Shown piece after piece: positions 26,442-35,513 of a DNA stretch of 64,000 nt (positions within the stretch are counted from its first letter, which is position 1; each line of letters begins with the position of its first letter). The notes beneath the pieces are model-generated. The model was not told the origin of the DNA and made no database searches. It worked only from the letters and a program-made list of their open reading frames with translations. The position numbers and the translations under genes were made by a program. Origin of the DNA: Mycobacteroides franklinii (GTDB taxonomy: Bacteria; Actinomycetota; Actinomycetes; Mycobacteriales; Mycobacteriaceae); NCBI RefSeq assembly GCF_002013895.1, contig NZ_MAFQ01000006.1, positions 124,001 through 188,000 on the forward strand, read 5' to 3'.

Positions 26442-27854
26442 ATGAGCAGCTTGCGCGAAAACCAACCAGTCATGGGCCGCCCCAGTAAGCACCGCAGCCA
26501 ACGGATCACCGATCTGTCCTACCGGCTGCTGGAGAAACCCATGCGGATCTTCTCGCTGCGCACCCTGGTCGCCATCGCCGCGCTGGGCGTGATGGTGCTT
26601 GTGGTCACGCTGGGCACCTGGGTGTGGCTGGGCGTCGAGGAAGACCAGTACAGCCAGCTGGATCGGCGGCTCGACTCGGTGTCCAGCCTCGGTGCCGTCT
26701 CGAACCTGCTGAATTCGGTGATCAGCTCCGATCAGAAGCTCGACAGCCCCGACGGTCTGGTGCTCACCGCGCGCGTCGCCGGAATCACCAAATCCATCCC
26801 GACCGATACCGAGCTTCCACTCCTGGAAACCGGTTACGCCAACACCAAGATCAACGGCGTCGAGTACCGCGTCCGGTCATTCGTCGCCCCGGGCAACATC
26901 CCCGTTGCCGTCGGCGCCCCCGTCGCGGAGACGCAGCGGCAGATCGACCGGTATCACCTGCGCATCTTGGCGATCTGCGGCGGCGTGCTGGTCGGCACCG
27001 TGATCGTCGGCTGGGTCATCTCGCTTATCGTGGTGAGCCCGTTCCGGCTGCTGGCGCAGCAGGCCCGCCTGATCAACGCGCAATCCAACCCCGATGACGT
27101 GAACGTCCGCGGTGTGCGTGAGGCGGTCGAGATCTCCGAGGCCGTCGAGGGAATGCTCGAACGCATCAACACCGAGCAAGAAAAGACCAAGGCCGCACTG
27201 GAATCCGCACGTGATTTCGCGGCCGTCGCCTCGCACGAACTGCGGACCCCGCTCACCGCGATGCGAACCAACCTCGAGGTGCTGTCCACCCTCAATCTCA
27301 GCGCCGATCAACGCACCGAGATCCTCGACGAGACCATACGCACCCAAAGCCGGGTCGAGGCAACACTTTCCGCGCTGGAACGGCTGGCACAGGGCCAGCT
27401 CACCACCGAGGACGACCACGTGCCCGTCGATATCACCGAACTGCTGGACCGCGCCGCCCACGACGCGGATCGCAGTTACCCGAATCTCGAGATTTCCCTG
27501 GTGCCGTCATCCACGATCCTGATGCTCGGGTTGCCCGCCGGTCTACGGCTGGTGATCGACAATGCGATCAAGAACGCCGTGAAACACGGTGGCGCGAACA
27601 AGATTCAGCTCTCGGCCACCAGCACCGTGCACGGGGTGGAAATCGCGGTCGACGACGACGGCAGCGGCATCCCCGAGGCCGAGCGTGTCCAGGTGTTCGA
27701 GCGCTTCTCGCGCGGCTCCACCGCCTCGCACTCCGGCTCTGGCCTGGGGCTGGCGCTGGTGGCACAGCAGGCCGAACTCCACGGTGGCACTGCCGCTTTG
27801 GAGTCCAGCCCATTGGGAGGCGCAAGACTGGTGCTGCGCCTCCCCGGGCATTAG
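26442..27854 (+). CDS. prrB: Two-component sensor histidine kinase PrrB
   Basis: 470 residues. Two membrane segments (about 40-65 and 170-195) flank an extracytoplasmic sensor loop. A HAMP-like region follows, then the dimerisation helix with phosphoacceptor His265 in ASHELRTPLTAMRTNLEVLSTL. The ATPase domain has the N-box DNAIKNAVKHGG, the G1 box DDDGSGIPEAE and G2 GSGLGLALV. The catalytic half is nearly identical to M. tuberculosis PrrB; the sensor half is much more diverged. ATG 26442 gives about 24 residues more than the M. tuberculosis protein; ATG 26538 (MRIFSLRT) would remove them. It forms an operon with prrA. Confidence 0.93.
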   Translation: MSSLRENQPVMGRPSKHRSQRITDLSYRLLEKPMRIFSLRTLVAIAALGVMVLVVTLGTWVWLGVEEDQYSQLDRRLDSVSSLGAVSNLLNSVISSDQKLDSPDGLVLTARVAGITKSIPTDTELPLLETGYANTKINGVEYRVRSFVAPGNIPVAVGAPVAETQRQIDRYHLRILAICGGVLVGTVIVGWVISLIVVSPFRLLAQQARLINAQSNPDDVNVRGVREAVEISEAVEGMLERINTEQEKTKAALESARDFAAVASHELRTPLTAMRTNLEVLSTLNLSADQRTEILDETIRTQSRVEATLSALERLAQGQLTTEDDHVPVDITELLDRAAHDADRSYPNLEISLVPSSTILMLGLPAGLRLVIDNAIKNAVKHGGANKIQLSATSTVHGVEIAVDDDGSGIPEAERVQVFERFSRGSTASHSGSGLGLALVAQQAELHGGTAALESSPLGGARLVLRLPGH

Positions 27855-27857
27855 TTC

Positions 27858-28217
27858 CTAGCGAGCGCCCAGCAGGTCGATCACGAACACCAGCGTCTTG
27901 CCCGACAACTGGTGTCCGGCACCGGCCTCGCCGTAGGCCTGAGCCGGCGGCACTGTGAGCTGACGACGTCCGCCGACCTTCATGCCGGGGATACCGTCCT
28001 GCCAACCCTGGATGAGCGCCTGGAGCGGGAACTCGATGGACTCACCGCGGTTCCACGAGCTGTCGAATTCCTCGCCGCTCTCGAATTCGACACCGACGTA
28101 ATGCACGTCGACCACCGATCCGGGTGTGGCCTCGGCACCGTCGCCGACGGTGATGTCCTTGATGACCAGTTCGGTGGGCGCTGGACCGGGCTGGAAATCG
28201 ATCTCTGGTTTCGTCAT
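27858..28217 (-). CDS. FKBP-type peptidyl-prolyl cis-trans isomerase
   Basis: 119 residues, a single minimal FKBP domain that assists protein folding at X-Pro bonds. Core motifs are VDVHYVGVEFESGEEFDSSW (about 41-60), FPLQALIQGWQDGIPGMKVGGRR and VPPAQAYG, with VFVIDLLGAR at the end. There is no signal peptide, so it is cytosolic. Its ATG overlaps the GntR regulator stop in ATGA, an unexpected coupling. It converges with prrB, with the stops three bases apart. Confidence 0.92.
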   Translation of the reverse strand: MTKPEIDFQPGPAPTELVIKDITVGDGAEATPGSVVDVHYVGVEFESGEEFDSSWNRGESIEFPLQALIQGWQDGIPGMKVGGRRQLTVPPAQAYGEAGAGHQLSGKTLVFVIDLLGAR

Positions 28218-29035
28218 GCCAGCAGCGTATCGTCCGGCCGCCGGTGAGCCGCCAGCCTGCTCACCACACGTTCGACCTTGCCATCCACACCACGGGTTTC
28301 CTGTGCCACGGCCGATGTCATGGTGGCAGTCAGGCGTACCCGATCAGCCCGGAACAGGTCATAGCTGTATTCGAAAGGCCTGCCGTCGGTGTTGCGGGTT
28401 ACCCGGGTGATCGCCAACAGGGGCCTGCGATGAGGCACGTCGAGCCATTCGGCCTCGCGCGGATTGGCACTCACCACTTCGATCGTCTCGGTCGAGGAGT
28501 CCGCCGTCAATCCGTAGCGCACCTGGCACAGTTCGTACAGGGATCCGCCGAGCGGTTGCTCCAGCAAGTCGGGCACCAGTTCGGCGGCAAAACACGCGGT
28601 ATCGACCGAGAGCGGTACTCCGTCGGCATAACGAAGCCGCCGCACGTCGAAAACTTCTGCCTCATCACCGATTTCAAGAGCGGACCCCTCGGCCGCGGTG
28701 GCAGGTCGCCGGGAGGTACTGAGCACCCGAGTGTCGCTGGTGTGGCCACCGATGTGCAGCCTGGTCGGCAGTCCCACCAGCTCGGCGACATTGCGTTGCA
28801 CCACATCGGCCCGCACGAAGGTGCCCCCGCCACGGCCGGTTTGACGCTCCAGGATGCCGGCCCGACTCAATGGCACCAACGCACTGCGCACTGTCGCACG
28901 CGATACCGCGAACCGCTCGGCCATCTCGCGCTCGGACCCCAACCGCGAGCCCGGGTGCAGCGTGCCCTGGGCAAGCATGGACAGGATTCGACGCCGCACA
29001 TCCTCGGCTACCGGGCCGCCCTCCGACTCCTCCAT
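28214..29035 (-). CDS. GntR-family regulator with UTRA ligand domain (HutC type)
   Basis: 273 residues from ATG 29035 (MEESEGGPVAEDV). The N-terminal winged helix is VRRRILSMLAQGTLHPGSRLGSEREMAERFAVSRATVRSALVPL in two parts, followed by a UTRA domain from about residue 90 (DEAEVFDVRRLRYADGVPLSVDTACF) to RPLLAITRVTRNTDGRPFEYSYDLFRADRV. HutC-type regulators sense small metabolites such as amines, amino acids or sugars and often repress the nearby catabolic genes. The setting, between an SDR/kinase pair and an FKBP and close to a permease/PLP enzyme string, makes it the natural regulator of the amine cluster. The stop overlaps the FKBP start (ATGA). Confidence 0.88.
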   Translation of the reverse strand: MEESEGGPVAEDVRRRILSMLAQGTLHPGSRLGSEREMAERFAVSRATVRSALVPLSRAGILERQTGRGGGTFVRADVVQRNVAELVGLPTRLHIGGHTSDTRVLSTSRRPATAAEGSALEIGDEAEVFDVRRLRYADGVPLSVDTACFAAELVPDLLEQPLGGSLYELCQVRYGLTADSSTETIEVVSANPREAEWLDVPHRRPLLAITRVTRNTDGRPFEYSYDLFRADRVRLTATMTSAVAQETRGVDGKVERVVSRLAAHRRPDDTLLA

Positions 29036-29060
29036 CTGCTCAGTATCGCCGCAAGCGCAC

Positions 29061-29837
29061 CTACGGGTTAACCGCCTCCGGCGATTCGGGCAATACCTGC
29101 CCGCCGTCGACCACGATGGCCTGCCCGGTGATGTATGCGGCCTCATCGCTGGCCAGGAACGCCGCCAGGTGCCCGATATCAATGGGGCTGCCCAACGTGC
29201 CCAGCGGAATCGAGCGCGCCATCCCCGCGATGTATTCCTCGCCCATATCCACCAGCCCCTCGGTGAGGATGTTGCCGGGCAGGATCGCGTTCACCGTCAC
29301 CCGCCGCGGCGCCAGTTCGATAGCAGCAGTCCGCATGAAACCCAACTGCGCTGCCTTCGACGCGCCATAGTGCGACCAACCCGGATAACCCGTGACGGGT
29401 CCGGTGATGGACGAGGTGAGCACTACGCGGCCCCTACCAGAGGCCGTCAACGGGTCCAGGCAGGCCTGCACCGAGTACACGGTGCCCTTGACATTGATAT
29501 CGAGCACCTCGGAGAGCTGCTCGGGCGTCATCGAGTCCAACCGCGCCTCCGGGAAAATTCCCGCATTGGCACACAGCACATCCAGGCCGCCGAACGCGTC
29601 GACGACGATCCGCACGGCATCCGCACACGAGCCCGGGTCGGACACGTCCAACCGAACACCAATGACGTTGCCACTGCCGAGCTGGTCCAATTCCGCCGCC
29701 ACTGAGCTGATCTCATCGGAGGACCGGGCGGAAACCGCCACATTTGCCCCGGCCCGCGCGAACACCGTGGCGATACCGCGGCCAATACCCTTGCTCCCGC
29801 CGGTCACCAACACAGACCTGGTGGACAGATCAAACAT
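29061..29837 (-). CDS. Short-chain dehydrogenase/reductase
   Basis: 258 residues of the classical SDR family. The NAD(P)-binding [10 protein letters not shown] is at about 12-21, NAG is at about 90-92 (CANAGIF), the catalytic Ser is in LTSSITG, and the YGASK motif holds Tyr and Lys. The C-terminal [15 protein letters not shown] is typical of FabG-like oxidoreductases. ATG 29837 has GGAGAGG at the right distance; GTG 29840 is an alternative. It sits 21 bases after the kinase gene and 25 before the GntR gene, in one operon, and could process the aldehyde made by the PLP enzyme. Confidence 0.88.
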   Translation of the reverse strand: MFDLSTRSVLVTGGSKGIGRGIATVFARAGANVAVSARSSDEISSVAAELDQLGSGNVIGVRLDVSDPGSCADAVRIVVDAFGGLDVLCANAGIFPEARLDSMTPEQLSEVLDINVKGTVYSVQACLDPLTASGRGRVVLTSSITGPVTGYPGWSHYGASKAAQLGFMRTAAIELAPRRVTVNAILPGNILTEGLVDMGEEYIAGMARSIPLGTLGSPIDIGHLAAFLASDEAAYITGQAIVVDGGQVLPESPEAVNP

Positions 29838-29858
29838 CACATTCCCTCTCCTGCCGGC

Positions 29859-30875
29859 TCAGCCGACTCGACGTCCGAAAATTGCTTCCCGCAACCATGT
29901 TTGGTCGCCGAGATACCGTTCCGCCAGGCGGGCGGTGCGCGCACCGAACCCGTCGCTGACCCTCATCGCCGCATCGGCATCGGCATGCGAGGCAATCCAG
30001 GCGGTGAGCATGACGCGGCGCAACATCACAAAAACCGGGATCATGCCCAGATGGTCGTCGGACAGCCGGCGCACTCGTCGATAACCGTCGAGCCAATCCG
30101 CGACGGCAGCCTCAGCCTCGGGGGTGTCTTCCACCCAGGACACCACGGCGCCGAGATCGGCCATAAACCAGGACCACCCGCAGTCGTCGAAGTCGATGAC
30201 CGTGATGTCCGATCCCGGACGGCCCGGGTCGACCATCAAGTTGGACAGTCGCATGTCAGCGTGTATCAGTCCGAATCGATCTGGGGTGTAACCATATTCA
30301 TCAAGCCGTCGGGTTATGTCCCCCACCGCGGCGTCGACGGCAATGCGGTCCCTGTCGGTCATGCCGGGGGCCTGCCGCCAGTCACCCCAACGCGCCTGCG
30401 GGCCGAACATCGAGTCCAGGTCCCAACGAAACCGGGTGAACTCCGCCGGCACACGCCAGCGCTGGACATGGTCGTGCATGTGCGCGGTCAGTTGGCCGAG
30501 ATTCCCGTATCCGACCACGCCGGAAGTTTCCTCGGCGGTACAACCCGGGACATAACCCATGGCATCGACATGCAACGTGGCCCCGTCGACGCGGACGGGG
30601 ATCACATCCGATCCGTCCCGCGCCCGCACGAGTTCCGGCGTGACGACCGGAGTCTCGGTGCGTAACGCGTGCATCCACGCCAGCTCGGAGCGGATGGCGG
30701 GCAGCGAGTGGTACCCGGGCCGGTGCACCCGCAGCACCATGGGCCGCTGATCGTCCACCAGATAGGTGGCGTTCTCGGAAAGACTCAACAGCCGCAGCGA
30801 CGTATCCGGATCGCGGCCATAACTCGCGAGGGCGGCTTGCGCGAACGCGCTGTGGTTCGACGGTAATCCCGGCAT
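29859..30875 (-). CDS. APH-fold small-molecule kinase (hydroxylysine/ethanolamine-kinase-like)
   Basis: 338 residues from ATG 30875. Kinase motifs are clear: the catalytic HADMRLSNLMVD (about 215), matching HxDxxxxN, and the metal-binding IDFDDCGWSWFMADLG (about 232). The N-lobe has the ENATYLVDDQRPMVLRVHRPGY pattern with a lysine replaced by Arg in the LRVHRP strand, as seen in several choline/homoserine/hydroxylysine kinase relatives. It should phosphorylate a hydroxyl of a small metabolite rather than an antibiotic. Pairing with a class III PLP phospho-lyase-like gene suggests an amino alcohol substrate. The start is unsure; a TTG at 30935 is possible but overlaps promoter-like TTGACA. Confidence 0.82.
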   Translation of the reverse strand: MPGLPSNHSAFAQAALASYGRDPDTSLRLLSLSENATYLVDDQRPMVLRVHRPGYHSLPAIRSELAWMHALRTETPVVTPELVRARDGSDVIPVRVDGATLHVDAMGYVPGCTAEETSGVVGYGNLGQLTAHMHDHVQRWRVPAEFTRFRWDLDSMFGPQARWGDWRQAPGMTDRDRIAVDAAVGDITRRLDEYGYTPDRFGLIHADMRLSNLMVDPGRPGSDITVIDFDDCGWSWFMADLGAVVSWVEDTPEAEAAVADWLDGYRRVRRLSDDHLGMIPVFVMLRRVMLTAWIASHADADAAMRVSDGFGARTARLAERYLGDQTWLREAIFGRRVG

Positions 30876-31131
30876 GGGTCGAGTGTGCACCACAACGAGC
30901 CGCCAAGCGGACCAAATCGGACCATTTAATGTCAACGAACCGCAATCGACCCAGAACGAAACATCACCGAAACCAATCGGGGCGATTTCCCTGATTCCCT
31001 TTCAACCAGGGCACACGGCCAGGTATAAATGACCGCGTCGCACCAAAACAGCACCGTCGACCTGATCCCCAGGCTTCGTCGGCCGCGGAGAACCAGACAA
31101 AACCAGACCAAATACGGAGAAGGGATCTTCC
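30876..31131. promoter_or_regulatory. Divergent control region of the amine cluster
   Basis: This 256-bp gap separates the kinase operon from the permease operon and holds no gene. Visible elements are a direct repeat CGGACCA (30908-30914 and 30918-30924, a 10-bp period, one helical turn), TTGACA on the minus strand (30935-30930), an AT-rich GTATAAAT near 31021-31028, and AGAAGGGA six bases before the permease GTG. A GntR/UTRA dimer site is expected here, but I do not see a clear GT-N-TA-N-AC palindrome. Confidence 0.4.
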
Positions 31132-32694
31132 GTGAGCGACACCATCGACCCACCCATCACCACCGCATCCGAGCCGGGCAGCATGCAGCGGCTCAAACCC
31201 AATGCCGTCGGCCTCATCGGGGTGCTGTTCATGGCGGTCGCCACCGCCGCACCGATCACCGCGATGGTCGGCAATGTGCCCATGGCGGTGGGATTTGGCA
31301 ACGGCGCGTACGCCCCCGCCGGGTATCTGGTGGCCACGATCGTGCTGACACTCTTCGCCATCGGCTACGCGGCGATGTCCAGACACATCGTCGCCACCGG
31401 CGCGTTCTACGGATACATATCGCACGGCCTGGGCCGCATCGTCGGTCTTGGCTCAGGATTCCTGATCACCTTGGCCTACATGGTTTTCGAGGCCTCCCTG
31501 GTGGGAATCTTCTCGTTCTTCGCCAACGACCTCTTCCACAATTTCTTCCACCAGGACGTTCCATGGATCGTCTTCGCGCTGGCCATGCTGGCCACCAACG
31601 CGGTGCTCACCTACTTCGATCTCAACCTGGCGGCGAGGGTACTGGGCGTCTTCCTGGTGACCGAAATTCTGATGCTGTCACTACTGGCGCTCTCGGTGCT
31701 GTTCACCGGGGGCGGGCCGCAGGGCTGGTCCTGGGGATCGCTCAACCCGCTCAACGGCTTTCACGATCTCAGCGGAGTGGTGCACGGCCCGGCGGGTCCC
31801 CTTGCGGTCGCGGGTTCGGCCGGCGTGGGACTCTTCTTCGCATTCTGGTCCTGGGTCGGATTCGAATCCAGCGCCATGTACGCCGAGGAGTCCAAGAACC
31901 CCAAAAAGATCATCCCCATAGCGATCGTGACCTCAGTTGTCGGCGTGGGCCTCTTCTACGTCCTTGTCTCCTGGCTCGCCATCGTGGGTACCGGACCCGA
32001 CAATGCCGTGGCGCTGGCACAAGATTCGTCGACCGCCGGTGACATCTTCTTCGGTCCGGTCCGTAGCCACCTCGGGATATGGGCAGTCACCCTGTTCAAG
32101 GTGCTCCTGATGACGGGATCGTTCGCCTGCGGCATGGCCTTCCACAACTGCGCCGCGCGCTACCTGTACGCCATCGGACGCGAAAACGTGATACCCGGGA
32201 TGCGCCGGACCATCGGAGCCACCCATTCGGCCCACGGCTCACCACATGTGGCGGGCTTCGTCCAAACCGCATTCGCCACCGTGGTTGTGCTCTTCTTCGC
32301 GCTCACCCACCGCGATCCGTACACCGGGCTGTATGGACTGATGGCGCTGCTGGGCACGACCGCGATCCTGATCGTCCAGGCGCTCACCGCTTTCGCGGTG
32401 ATCTCATATTTCCACGTGCAGCGCAATCACCCCGAAACCGCACACTGGTTCCGCACACTGGTGGCACCGCTACTGGGCGGACTGGGCATGGTCTACGTCG
32501 TCTACCTACTGGCCAAGCACGCCTCGTTCGCTGCCGGTACCGCAGCCAGCGACTGGATCTTCTCGTCGATTCCCTGGGTGGTCGGAGCCGCCGGAATCGG
32601 GGGTATCGCCCTGGCGCTCGCGCTCAAATACACCGCACCCGATCGCTACAACGACCTAGGCAGAACCGTGCTCGAGGAGGCACACGAACGATGA
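31132..32694 (+). CDS. APC-family amino acid/amine permease
   Basis: 520 residues with about 12 membrane helices. The first is NAVGLIGVLFMAVATAAPITAMVGNVP (about 23-49), with the helix-break GxxG/A pattern used for amine binding in APC carriers. Later segments include FWSWVGFESSAMYAEESKNPKKIIP (about 240-264), the conserved cytoplasmic signature of the family. It would import an amino acid or amine by proton symport. GTG 31132 has a good ribosome-binding site. The stop overlaps the PLP enzyme start (ATGA at 32691), so transporter and enzyme are translated together, implying that the cargo is the enzyme's substrate or its precursor. Confidence 0.9.
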   Translation: MSDTIDPPITTASEPGSMQRLKPNAVGLIGVLFMAVATAAPITAMVGNVPMAVGFGNGAYAPAGYLVATIVLTLFAIGYAAMSRHIVATGAFYGYISHGLGRIVGLGSGFLITLAYMVFEASLVGIFSFFANDLFHNFFHQDVPWIVFALAMLATNAVLTYFDLNLAARVLGVFLVTEILMLSLLALSVLFTGGGPQGWSWGSLNPLNGFHDLSGVVHGPAGPLAVAGSAGVGLFFAFWSWVGFESSAMYAEESKNPKKIIPIAIVTSVVGVGLFYVLVSWLAIVGTGPDNAVALAQDSSTAGDIFFGPVRSHLGIWAVTLFKVLLMTGSFACGMAFHNCAARYLYAIGRENVIPGMRRTIGATHSAHGSPHVAGFVQTAFATVVVLFFALTHRDPYTGLYGLMALLGTTAILIVQALTAFAVISYFHVQRNHPETAHWFRTLVAPLLGGLGMVYVVYLLAKHASFAAGTAASDWIFSSIPWVVGAAGIGGIALALALKYTAPDRYNDLGRTVLEEAHER

Positions 32695-34010
32695 GCTTTT
32701 CCAACATCATGGATTCGAACAGCTACACAGGAGAACACGATGACCCGGCCACCGAAACACTGATCACGGCGCGGGAACGGGTACTCGGCCCCTCCTATCG
32801 GCTGTTCTACGAGCGGCCCGTACACCTGGTGCGCGGGCAGGGCAGCTATCTGTTCGATGCCGAAGGCAATCGCTATCTGGACGCCTACAACAACGTGGCG
32901 AGCGTGGGCCACTGCCATCCCCACGTCGTCGACGCGGTCACCCGGCAGATGTCCACCCTCAACACGCACACCCGGTATCTACACGAGGGCATTGTCGGCT
33001 ACTCGGAACGTCTCCTTGCCACCATGCCCGACTCCATCGACCAGGTGATGTACGCGTGCACCGGTTCCGAGGCCAACGACCTGGCGCTACGCGTGGCCCA
33101 GATGTACACGGGGCAAAAGGGAATCATCGTGACCAGCGATGCCTACCACGGGAACACCGCCGCGGTCACCGCCATCTCCCCGTCGCTCGGCGGGAACTCG
33201 CTGGGCCCGCACGTGCGCACCGTGCCTGCCCCCGACAGTTATCGGACTCCGCCGGGCCAGCTGGCGGACCGCTTCGCCGCCGAAGTATCGCGGGCCATTG
33301 ATGAACTGTGCTCCGCGGGCTACGGATTCAGCTGCCTGGTGGTCGACACGATCTTCTCCTCGGACGGAATCTATCCCGACGCTTCGGTACTGGAGCCGAC
33401 AGCCGAGGTGGTGCGCAAGGCAGGCGGGGTACTGATCGCCGACGAGGTGCAGCCCGGCTTTGGCCGCACCGGCGATGCCATGTGGGGATTCCTGCGCCAC
33501 GGCGTGGTGCCCGACATGGTCACCTTGGGTAAACCGATGGCCAACGGCATTCCGGTTTCGGCGCTGGCGGCCACCTCCGAGGTCCTCACCGCGTTCTCGC
33601 AGGATGTGCCGTATTTCAACACCTTCGGAGGAAATCCCGTCTCCATGGCTGCGGCCTCTGCCGTCTTGGATGTGATCGAGGATGAGAAGCTGCAGTTGCA
33701 TGCCGCGGAAGTCGGCGCACTGCTGCGCACCGAGTTACGGTCTTTGGCCTCACGCCACGTCAGGCTCGGCGATATCCGGGGTACCGGACTGTATACCGGG
33801 GTGGAGGTCGTCGCCGACCCGGCCGCCCGCACCCCCGATCGAGCCGGTGCGCTACATATCGTGAACGAGCTGCGGAACCGGCGGGTGCTGATATCGGTCT
33901 GCGGGCAGGATGGAAATGTACTGAAAGTCCGTCCCCCGCTGGTGTTCTCACGGTCAGACGTGGACTGGTTCTGCACCGAGCTCGACGACGTTCTGAAAGG
34001 CATCGACTGA
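32691..34010 (+). CDS. Class III PLP enzyme, phosphoethanolamine/phosphohydroxylysine phospho-lyase-like
   Basis: 439 residues of aminotransferase fold type I, class III. The PLP lysine lies in MVTLGKPMANG (about 280), with IADEVQPGFGRTG before it and YFNTFGGNPVSMAA after. The N-terminal YLDAYNNVASVGHCHPHVV and LNTHTRYLHEGIV closely resemble mammalian ETNPPL/PHYKPL phospho-lyases (NNVAHVGHCHP, LNTNSRFLH), which eliminate phosphate and ammonia from phosphorylated amino alcohols, rather than ordinary transaminases. An APH-fold kinase in the divergent operon would supply such a substrate. Transaminase activity cannot be excluded by sequence alone. ATG 32691 overlaps the permease stop. Confidence 0.83.
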   Translation: MSFSNIMDSNSYTGEHDDPATETLITARERVLGPSYRLFYERPVHLVRGQGSYLFDAEGNRYLDAYNNVASVGHCHPHVVDAVTRQMSTLNTHTRYLHEGIVGYSERLLATMPDSIDQVMYACTGSEANDLALRVAQMYTGQKGIIVTSDAYHGNTAAVTAISPSLGGNSLGPHVRTVPAPDSYRTPPGQLADRFAAEVSRAIDELCSAGYGFSCLVVDTIFSSDGIYPDASVLEPTAEVVRKAGGVLIADEVQPGFGRTGDAMWGFLRHGVVPDMVTLGKPMANGIPVSALAATSEVLTAFSQDVPYFNTFGGNPVSMAAASAVLDVIEDEKLQLHAAEVGALLRTELRSLASRHVRLGDIRGTGLYTGVEVVADPAARTPDRAGALHIVNELRNRRVLISVCGQDGNVLKVRPPLVFSRSDVDWFCTELDDVLKGID

Positions 34011-34036
34011 TCACGCACAGGACGTACAGTCCTTCC

Positions 34037-35506
34037 ATGGGCGTCACGCAATCTGATCGGTTTGACACGGTGATCGTCGGCGGGGGTCACAACGCGCTGA
34101 CCGCCGCCGCATACCTGGCCCGCGTCGGCCAACGCGTGCTGTTGTTGGAGCGGCTCGACGTGCTGGGCGGTGCGGCGATCTCGGCGCCCGCCTTCGAGGG
34201 CGTCGACGCCCGACTATCCAGATACTCGTATCTGGTAAGCCTCATGCCCCGGCAGATCATCGACGACCTGGGCCTGGACATTCGGCTGGCGCGGCGCAAG
34301 TACGCGTCTTACACACCGGATCCCGCCGACGGCGGCCGGAGCGGATTTCTGGCCAGCACACATGATTTCGCCGAGTTCGGGGCCCTGTGCGATTCGGTCA
34401 CCCGGCCGATGTGGGATTCGATGCTGAAGCCGCTGCAGCGGCGCAGCGATATCCGCGCCGGCGCCTGGGAGCAGCTGGTTGAAGCGCCGATCGGCGAGGT
34501 GATCCGCAGCGCCACTCCCGATGATCTGCAGCGCGGGGTGCTGCTCACCGACGCGCTCATCGGAACCTTCGCGAGCGCCGACGACCCGTCGCTGCAACAG
34601 AACATCTGCTTCCTGTATCACCAAATGAATCCCTGGGATGTCCCGATCGGCGGCATGGGTGCCGTGACCGGCTCGCTAGAAGCGTCCGCACGACGACACG
34701 GCGCCGAATTGCGCACCGGGGCAGAAGTTTTATCGATCTCCCCCGACGGCGAGGTGCGGTATGGCACCGGCGGTGAGGAGCACACGGTGGCGGGCGGCCG
34801 CGTTCTCAGCGGTGTCAGCCCCGCCGTGTTGGCCAACCTACTTGGGGAAACCCCACCCGCAGGACAGCCGGGCGCACAGGTCAAGGTGAACCTTCTACTG
34901 AAGCGGCTGCCCCGGCTGCGTGATGAAAATGTCACGCCCGAACAGGCTTTCGGCGGCACTTTCCACATCAACGAGACGTACACCCAGCTGGAAAATGCCT
35001 ACCGGCAGGCATTCAGTGGGCAGATCCCTGATCCGCTGCCCTGCGAGATCTACTGTCATTCCTTGGCGGACCCGAGCATCCTGTCGCCGCAGCTGCGCGC
35101 GTCCGGGGCTCAGACGTTGACCGTCTTCGGCTTGCACACGCCGCACGGACTCGCTGCCACCGGCGAACAGCTCCAGGATGCGGTGCTCGGATCGCTGAAT
35201 TCCGTTCTGGCCGAGCCGATCACCGACGTAGTGGCCACCGACGTGCACGGTCGGCCGTGTATAGAGACCAAGACCACCATCGACCTGGAAAATGCCCTCG
35301 GGATGACCGCAGGCAATATCTTCCACGGCGGGCTGCAATGGCCGTTCGCCGAGGATGACGAACCGTTGGAGACTGCCGCACAGCGCTGGGGCGTGGCCAC
35401 CGCACACGATCGAATTCTGCTGTGCGGATCAGGTTCTCGCCGAGGCGGCGGGGTATCCGGCCTGGGCGGCTTGCATGCCGCCATGGCGGTGCTGGAGGCA
35501 CGCTAG
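34037..35506 (+). CDS. FAD-dependent dehydrogenase, Rv0897c-like
   Basis: 489 residues of the phytoene-desaturase/PYROXD2-type flavoprotein group. The FAD-binding motif is VIVGGGHNALTAAAYLARVGQRVLLLE (residues 12-38, in part), followed by DVLGGAAIS; a C-terminal FAD segment (LCGSGSRRGGGVSGLGGLHAAMAVLE) closes the site. It likely removes hydrogens from a small or lipid substrate; the substrate is unknown. It starts 26 bases after the PLP enzyme and may be co-transcribed with it. M. tuberculosis has its homologue Rv0897c beside gltA2, so membership of the amine cluster may be positional only. Confidence 0.85.
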   Translation: MGVTQSDRFDTVIVGGGHNALTAAAYLARVGQRVLLLERLDVLGGAAISAPAFEGVDARLSRYSYLVSLMPRQIIDDLGLDIRLARRKYASYTPDPADGGRSGFLASTHDFAEFGALCDSVTRPMWDSMLKPLQRRSDIRAGAWEQLVEAPIGEVIRSATPDDLQRGVLLTDALIGTFASADDPSLQQNICFLYHQMNPWDVPIGGMGAVTGSLEASARRHGAELRTGAEVLSISPDGEVRYGTGGEEHTVAGGRVLSGVSPAVLANLLGETPPAGQPGAQVKVNLLLKRLPRLRDENVTPEQAFGGTFHINETYTQLENAYRQAFSGQIPDPLPCEIYCHSLADPSILSPQLRASGAQTLTVFGLHTPHGLAATGEQLQDAVLGSLNSVLAEPITDVVATDVHGRPCIETKTTIDLENALGMTAGNIFHGGLQWPFAEDDEPLETAAQRWGVATAHDRILLCGSGSRRGGGVSGLGGLHAAMAVLEAR

Positions 35507-35513
35507 CCGCCCT

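Noticed and set aside
29859..30875. Aminoglycoside resistance phosphotransferase
   Set aside because: It has APH-fold motifs, but its neighbours (permease, PLP enzyme, SDR, GntR) indicate a metabolic kinase. Resistance would need direct evidence.
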